The translations under genes were made by a program, and so were the position numbers. Of a stretch of DNA of 64,000 nucleotides, positions 60,501 through 64,000 are shown one piece after another (position 1 is the stretch's first letter; every line of letters begins with the position of its first letter). The stretch covers positions 124,001 through 188,000 of the forward strand of contig NW_026516733.1 in assembly GCF_025766255.1 (NCBI RefSeq), given 5' to 3'. The notes below the pieces were generated by a model. It was not told the DNA's origin, did no database searches, and saw nothing but the letters and a program-made list of their open reading frames with translations. The DNA comes from Zychaea mexicana. Its lineage: Eukaryota > Mucoromycota > Mucoromycetes > Mucorales > Lichtheimiaceae.

Positions 60501-60772
60501 TGGTCCAAAATACCATCCAATCGTTCATGAACTTGATGACATCCCGTGTACAGTGAAACAAAGCTGTCCAAATTGTCACGGACGGTTTCAAACACTTGTT
60601 GTTGTAAAATATGCGTATGGTCTTCTAATCCGTTCAAAGTGGACACCAGGGCGCGGTTGTCAATGTGTTGGTTTTGGAGGAGTGCGTCGCGGTCGGCATT
60701 GTCGTTGAAAATGGCCGTAATAAAATCTTGTTGGATCCGGCTATTGTTATTTGCTGAAGTTTCCGTTGACAT
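57599..60772 (-). CDS. ZW10/Dsl1-like tethering protein with WxW repeats
   Basis: A single uninterrupted frame of 1057 residues, intronless among intron-rich neighbours. The N-terminal coiled-coil part (DNLDSFVSLYTGCHQVHERLDG) and the middle region (LIDTVKEANNLRQQGSHPVS; LVFRNDCYWLANSLTKDLV) match ZW10/Dsl1-type proteins, including the conserved 'NDC..LA' segment. The family tethers COPI vesicles to the ER with Sec39/NAG and Tip20/RINT1. After about residue 760 the chain is acidic and disordered, with five related repeats: an LSM-like start, an acidic spacer, then GWGxDDxEPxIPQ. Repeats 1 and 5 have a full WxW (GWGWDD). In yeast Dsl1, tryptophan motifs in an acidic lasso bind coatomer. The repeats lie at about 58295, 58175, 58050, 57885 and 57635. 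Confidence 0.75.
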   Translation of the reverse strand: MSTETSANNNSRIQQDFITAIFNDNADRDALLQNQHIDNRALVSTLNGLEDHTHILQQQVFETVRDNLDSFVSLYTGCHQVHERLDGILDQCQNLGGGSSIIANNHEQQQKITDVLHKYQETIRRTTQNQNEIQVLERIQRLVQEMDDCEQQLLGSPTTPVQDVTRQYLTIHDALSKEEEHLSKENESVTRLLREQYTQLRDKLVTTLQDKMAEAVVFATPDPENTRTMCVYPTGTASKHPQLLDIFECFDMLDILSAEMANLKRSIMKNIVTPFFDYCSTAHISIQGNTLYSQRHGQNDGEDSHADIACAVLHNIDTMLKFISEQCFDGLVDKTKTRLFGNLILPEIFQQLIQYAIAPAIPSSAAQLATFDSVANAVREVEHNCIQQYGFLSDDNGEPSSITVYVDNVDSHFATKRRDKVLLEGRRVMLRQLYEVEDIVDMDTKTNTLQQYQITQTPKLLSLLLIDTVKEANNLRQQGSHPVSVTGLLGVVYDLLDLYRAIMPQFHRSQFLSSPQSALVFRNDCYWLANSLTKDLVSTVQNDGTTDLSEKLQGAVDNVRTLGESWFELAMAQWVRVLHKALDKTKKFVGIAENRQQQQACDEAIAQVIDQIRSYAVTLRTVISERVYFDLVSRVVDSVLTHLMGDIEDLQDIGADDSHLIAQSLNSLIQLVDVFDSSQGQPATEPQVMQRVPSWRKFWFLKDMLEMNLRDIMDHYRRGELYTFEKKELIHLICALFADTDLRASMIREIQTTSPPPPSMLSPTTTSSSSPSPSVEQHRSASPFTPQKQQPQDEKPLTPKTSSLAMVSQEDNNEGEEGGDGWGWDDEPIIPSQHVERREDEKKQQQPRTTSSLSMMDHDAGAADGWGFNDDDEPMVIPQEQPKDLTKKKTSLSMELDDNDEQEEGGWGDDDEPLIIPQESDNKEHKNERKADDDEKSRDVPKKTRPLSMLQLDDVNDEEEQGWGLDDNEPLTIPQEHQEEQQPSMMQLDNVVHGKQASKASSETDTAQPAPVNIQQEKEKESTSKKTNSSLSMAQTEEGNGWGWDDADEDVNWNNLH

Positions 60773-61909
60773 TTTAAGTGTCTCCCTTTTTCGTGATTTA
60801 ATCGATTGGTGGTGTACAGTTGAGGAGACAGGAAGAACAGAGCACCGCGTCCTCCAGCGGGAAATATCATAGGCAGAGGCATTGTGGTTCGTCGGATATT
60901 GGACCCCGTCCCACAGTATACATAATAGCGCGGATCATGCCATCATCAACCGGGCCTTTCCTCCAGCGTATCTCAAATAAAGTTTGCTACTAACTTAATC
61001 TTCTTTTAGAAAAGAAATACATTTGCGGCACTTCTTCAGAAACTTGAAGTATGTCAATTGAAGCACTACATCTATTTCAATGCGACCTCTTACGATAATG
61101 GTTGTCTCTATATAAAGGATGTTGAAATGAGGATGTCTTTAAACCTCTCCTTCTTTTTTTTAGTGGCCGTAGATGTGAAAATCGAGATGGGCAAGATGTA
61201 AAATTGCCATGCTAGGAAAGAGCACAACATGTGTATGCAGTATCCATATTGTTGTGTGTTATGTGGGGTGTTTGTATGTGTGCACCCATCAAGTGCAGCA
61301 GCAGACATGCACCAAAGATGGGCGTAGAAACGGACGACGGTGTACGCTTTAATAGACGGACCATTATCATGACCGTGGCATCTAGGGCACAAAACGCATT
61401 GTATGATTTTATAGTATACGGGATCATCATAGCAGCGAATGTTGCTAGCAGAAGGAGTTAAAGTGCTAGGAAGCATAACAACCGTTGTTGTTACGTAGCA
61501 ACGGAAATGACAGAGTAGCAACCATGCCACCATGTTGGTAGGGGAAACAATAATGTTTTTTGGGGACGACACACAAGCACTGCTGTTAGTGTTAGTAACA
61601 CGCGTGTTGGGTTGCGGCATCGAAAACGGCAAACTGTAAACATCATCCGGATTTTAAGAGTATTAAGGCAGTGCTAACTGTGGTGCATGGTTTTGGGATA
61701 AGGAATCACACACCCCTTTCTCCTCTTTTTTTTATATATTATATCCCTCTTTACTGCTCTGTCTAACTTTCACACGATTCACTCCTCATTGTCCCTTATA
61801 TTCTTTCTTTTTCTTTTCTTCCAACTCTAATACTTATTAAACGGTTCTTTTTTGACCTTCTATTACCACTATCACTACTACTATTTTTTTTGTCTGTTAT
61901 TATGAAACA
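60773..61909. other. Intergenic region, divergent promoters
   Basis: 1.1 kb between the ZW10-like start (minus) and the CH-domain gene (plus). A frame at 61108-61632 (minus) lacks motifs. The 200 bp before 61909 is a pyrimidine-rich leader. Confidence 0.4.
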
Positions 61910-64000
61910 ATGAAGTCTTGTCTTTCATTCGACTTTCTCACGCCCAATCTCGATCAACAACATACAGCACGACTTTGGATACAAGCCGTCCTGCAAGTCC
62001 AGTTACCCGATTCCGACGATTTATATACAAGTCTTAGAGATGGTGTATTTTTGTGCAAGTTAGTGCTCGACTACGCCCCTTCTTTTTTGTTTTTTTTTTG
62101 CTCTACTAAAAAGAGAGTGTGTGTGCGAGGTCATCGTTTGGATTAAACGAATGGAGTTGTTGTTGGAAGGAACAGGGTGGAACAATATCATTTTGACACG
62201 GATTTCCGCGCGGGTGGGTTTGGTTTGGTTTCGGGGTGATACACACAAACGCCCGGAAAATAGGCGAATAACTCATCGACCAAACAAACTTTTTTTGCTT
62301 TTGCATGAATTTCCTTTATCATGTATGTAGGTTAATAAATAATTTAATACCAAACTCGGTACCATATATATTTTTTGAAAATAACATTGATGCCTGGGTA
62401 AATAAGAATTGCGGTCCTCATTAGAAGAAGACGAAACAATGAATGTGACGTATTGCATGGTATATTGATGCACATCTATCCAATAGACCAAAAATATACA
62501 ACAATTCCTCACTGCGGCAGAACAGGTTAGTAGGCAAAAGAATAATACTAACAATAATAACTATATGCTATTGATGGTGGAAGGAATCTAACAGGGGGAG
62601 GATCCCTTTGGTCCCTTCTTTTTACTATGTATATTGAGCAGATTGGAGGACTTGACGCATTTCAGCTGTTCGATACGGTTGACCTGCTATACGGATATGA
62701 CATGATTGCTGTAAGATTTTCCTCTATGTGAGAGAAAGATAGTAAGAGGGACGAGGGAGAGAACTAGACATACTAATAACAGTTCTGAATGCTGAACAGG
62801 TAGCAAGGACATTGTCATTTTTGCATGATCGAGTGAGCAATAGTCAGCGATTTAATAAGATCCAGCAACAGCAACAACGACTAAGCATGAGCCATTGGCA
62901 TAGCCAACAATATCAGTATCACCGACAGAACAATAACGACATGCGAATATTGAAGCGTAGATACACCGTTCCATTCGGCCAAAAACAACAACAGCAGCAG
63001 CCAAGATGTTTGGCAGCCGATAGTGACAACAGGAGCCATTTAGGAGTCATCCATGTTGATAAAAGTGATGATAATAATAATGAGGAGCAGGAGCAAGAGG
63101 AGGTGCCAGAAGCAGGGTTATCAAGAGAAAAAATTAAGGAGCAAGAACAGCAACGAAAATCATGGTCAAGAACAGCTACCGAAAAACAAGTCGTTGCTAC
63201 TACATGGGGAGAAGAGGACGAGGAGAAAAATGATGTTGACGACGAACACCAGCAACAGCAACAACCTATTATTATACCCGACACTCCGTCTTGCTCGGAT
63301 CGACATTCTCCCGCAGTCGACAGCACATCTTCAGGCGACAGTGGGTACGGAACAACAACGACAATAACAAATACGGCGATTACAGCCAAGAAAAGAAATA
63401 GCACCAGTGTACGAGGCGCAATTCATCTGACCTCCTTGTTCAACCCTCCACCGAGCCCGCCTTTCCAGGAGGTAGAGGAGGACGGGATTGATGATGAAGA
63501 GGATTATGATTTATCTTCTATCAGAATGCCTATGGGACGAACAAGCACAGTAGGTCGACATGAACGATTATCAACGATTGACCTTTACGGCAACAATGAC
63601 GACGACGACGAGCAAATGGATGGCAATAACAGAAACAGCACAATTCTTACTGCTATTACTACTGGTAGTAGTAGTAAAAAATCCGCAACATCACGGTTGG
63701 CTCGACTATCATCCAACTTGTCGTTCAGAAGAAAACTGCCTATTCGGCAAAAGATCCCATTTCATATGAGATATCAGGAGTGGACGGACTCGAAATTAAG
63801 GAAAGAGCAAGCACCAAAAAGGAGACCTTCATTGAGTTCTAAGAAAAGCAATAGCTCTCTTACCGATACTACTACTACGACCCCTCCATCTCATCAACAA
63901 GCCCCGAATCATCCTACCGCCAGCATTAGCACCGCCAGTAGCAGTACTACTGCTTGTAGCAGCATCACTACTACCTCATCATCCATTATCAGCAATAGAT
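61910..64000 (+). CDS. Calponin-homology domain protein, 5' part
   Basis: Exon 1 starts at 61910 (MKSCLSFDFLTPNLDQQHTA, then LYTSLRDGVFLCK). Short exons follow: about 62332-62393 (LINNLIPNSVPYIFFENNID), about 62488-62527 (TKNIQQFLTAAEQ) and about 62643-62711 (IGGLDAFQLFDTVDLLYGYD). The last exon opens at about 62803 (VARTLSFLHDR) and runs to the window end. Together the first five pieces make one complete CH domain. About 400 residues of low-complexity Gln/Asp/Glu/Ser/Thr sequence follow, with a Pro-rich FNPPPSPPF. A CH domain binds actin or, in Rho exchange factors, serves regulation; no exchange-factor domain is visible before the edge. The gene is incomplete. Confidence 0.75.

Noticed and set aside
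58209..60872. Many plus-strand frames opposite the ZW10-like gene
   Set aside because: They are antisense shadows of a long intact minus-strand coding frame.
61108..61632. 174-codon minus-strand frame upstream of the CH-domain gene
   Set aside because: Rich in Thr, Cys and His with no motif; it lies in the promoter interval.

Overview
The window looks like nuclear DNA of an early-diverging filamentous fungus, most likely Mucoromycota (a Mucorales-type mould). Genes are split by many short GT...AG introns. The gene set is ordinary fungal housekeeping: beta-tubulin, TRAPPC12, METTL16, RIT1, NSUN5, GatB, COX10, PIG-X/PBN1, an SCS3/FIT-family protein, and a DUF1752 plus double-GATA regulator. 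Noncoding DNA is AT-rich with simple repeats. The phylum call is an inference from gene style; no rRNA or other marker is present. I saw no tRNA, rRNA, CRISPR array or viral sequence.

1-10.65 kb is a transposon graveyard. It starts with the tail of a probable pogo-like element (40-300). Next is a non-autonomous hAT-type element (2428-3461) with perfect 8-bp target duplications. Then comes a three-element nest bounded by a 40-bp perfect inverted repeat (4144-4183 and 10612-10651). In the nest, a Tc1/mariner-like transposase gene is cut by a 2337-bp pogo/Tigger-like element (5434-7770). Just before the right inverted repeat sits a foldback-like element (8106-10611). Its ends are inverted arrays of 20-bp units, and it carries a gene for a double CX4C-X12-CX2H finger protein that I cannot assign to any transposase family. 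This is the best candidate for an undescribed system.

11.25-34.8 kb is a normal gene region: a quinone oxidoreductase-like MDR enzyme, then a 3.7-kb gene-free stretch, beta-tubulin, TRAPPC12, METTL16 (minus) divergent from RIT1 (plus), a GATA factor (minus), a ferric reductase-like flavocytochrome (minus) and NSUN5 (minus). About 4.4 kb with at most one doubtful gene follows.

39.2-64 kb is dense. On the minus strand are an ACAD10/11-like acyl-CoA dehydrogenase, GatB, PIG-X/PBN1 and a WDR89-like protein. On the plus strand are the FIT-family protein and COX10. These are followed by a four-helix membrane protein of unknown role (minus), two doubtful small genes, a BTB-BACK protein, an ENPP-type phosphodiesterase, a 1057-residue single-exon ZW10/Dsl1-like tether with five tryptophan-rich C-terminal repeats (minus), and the 5' part of a calponin-homology gene that runs off the window. 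Functional themes are membrane traffic and ER lipid/GPI biology (TRAPPC12, ZW10/Dsl1, FIT, PIG-X), RNA modification (METTL16, RIT1, NSUN5) and mitochondrial assembly (GatB, COX10). There is no operon-like logic; neighbours share only short divergent promoters.
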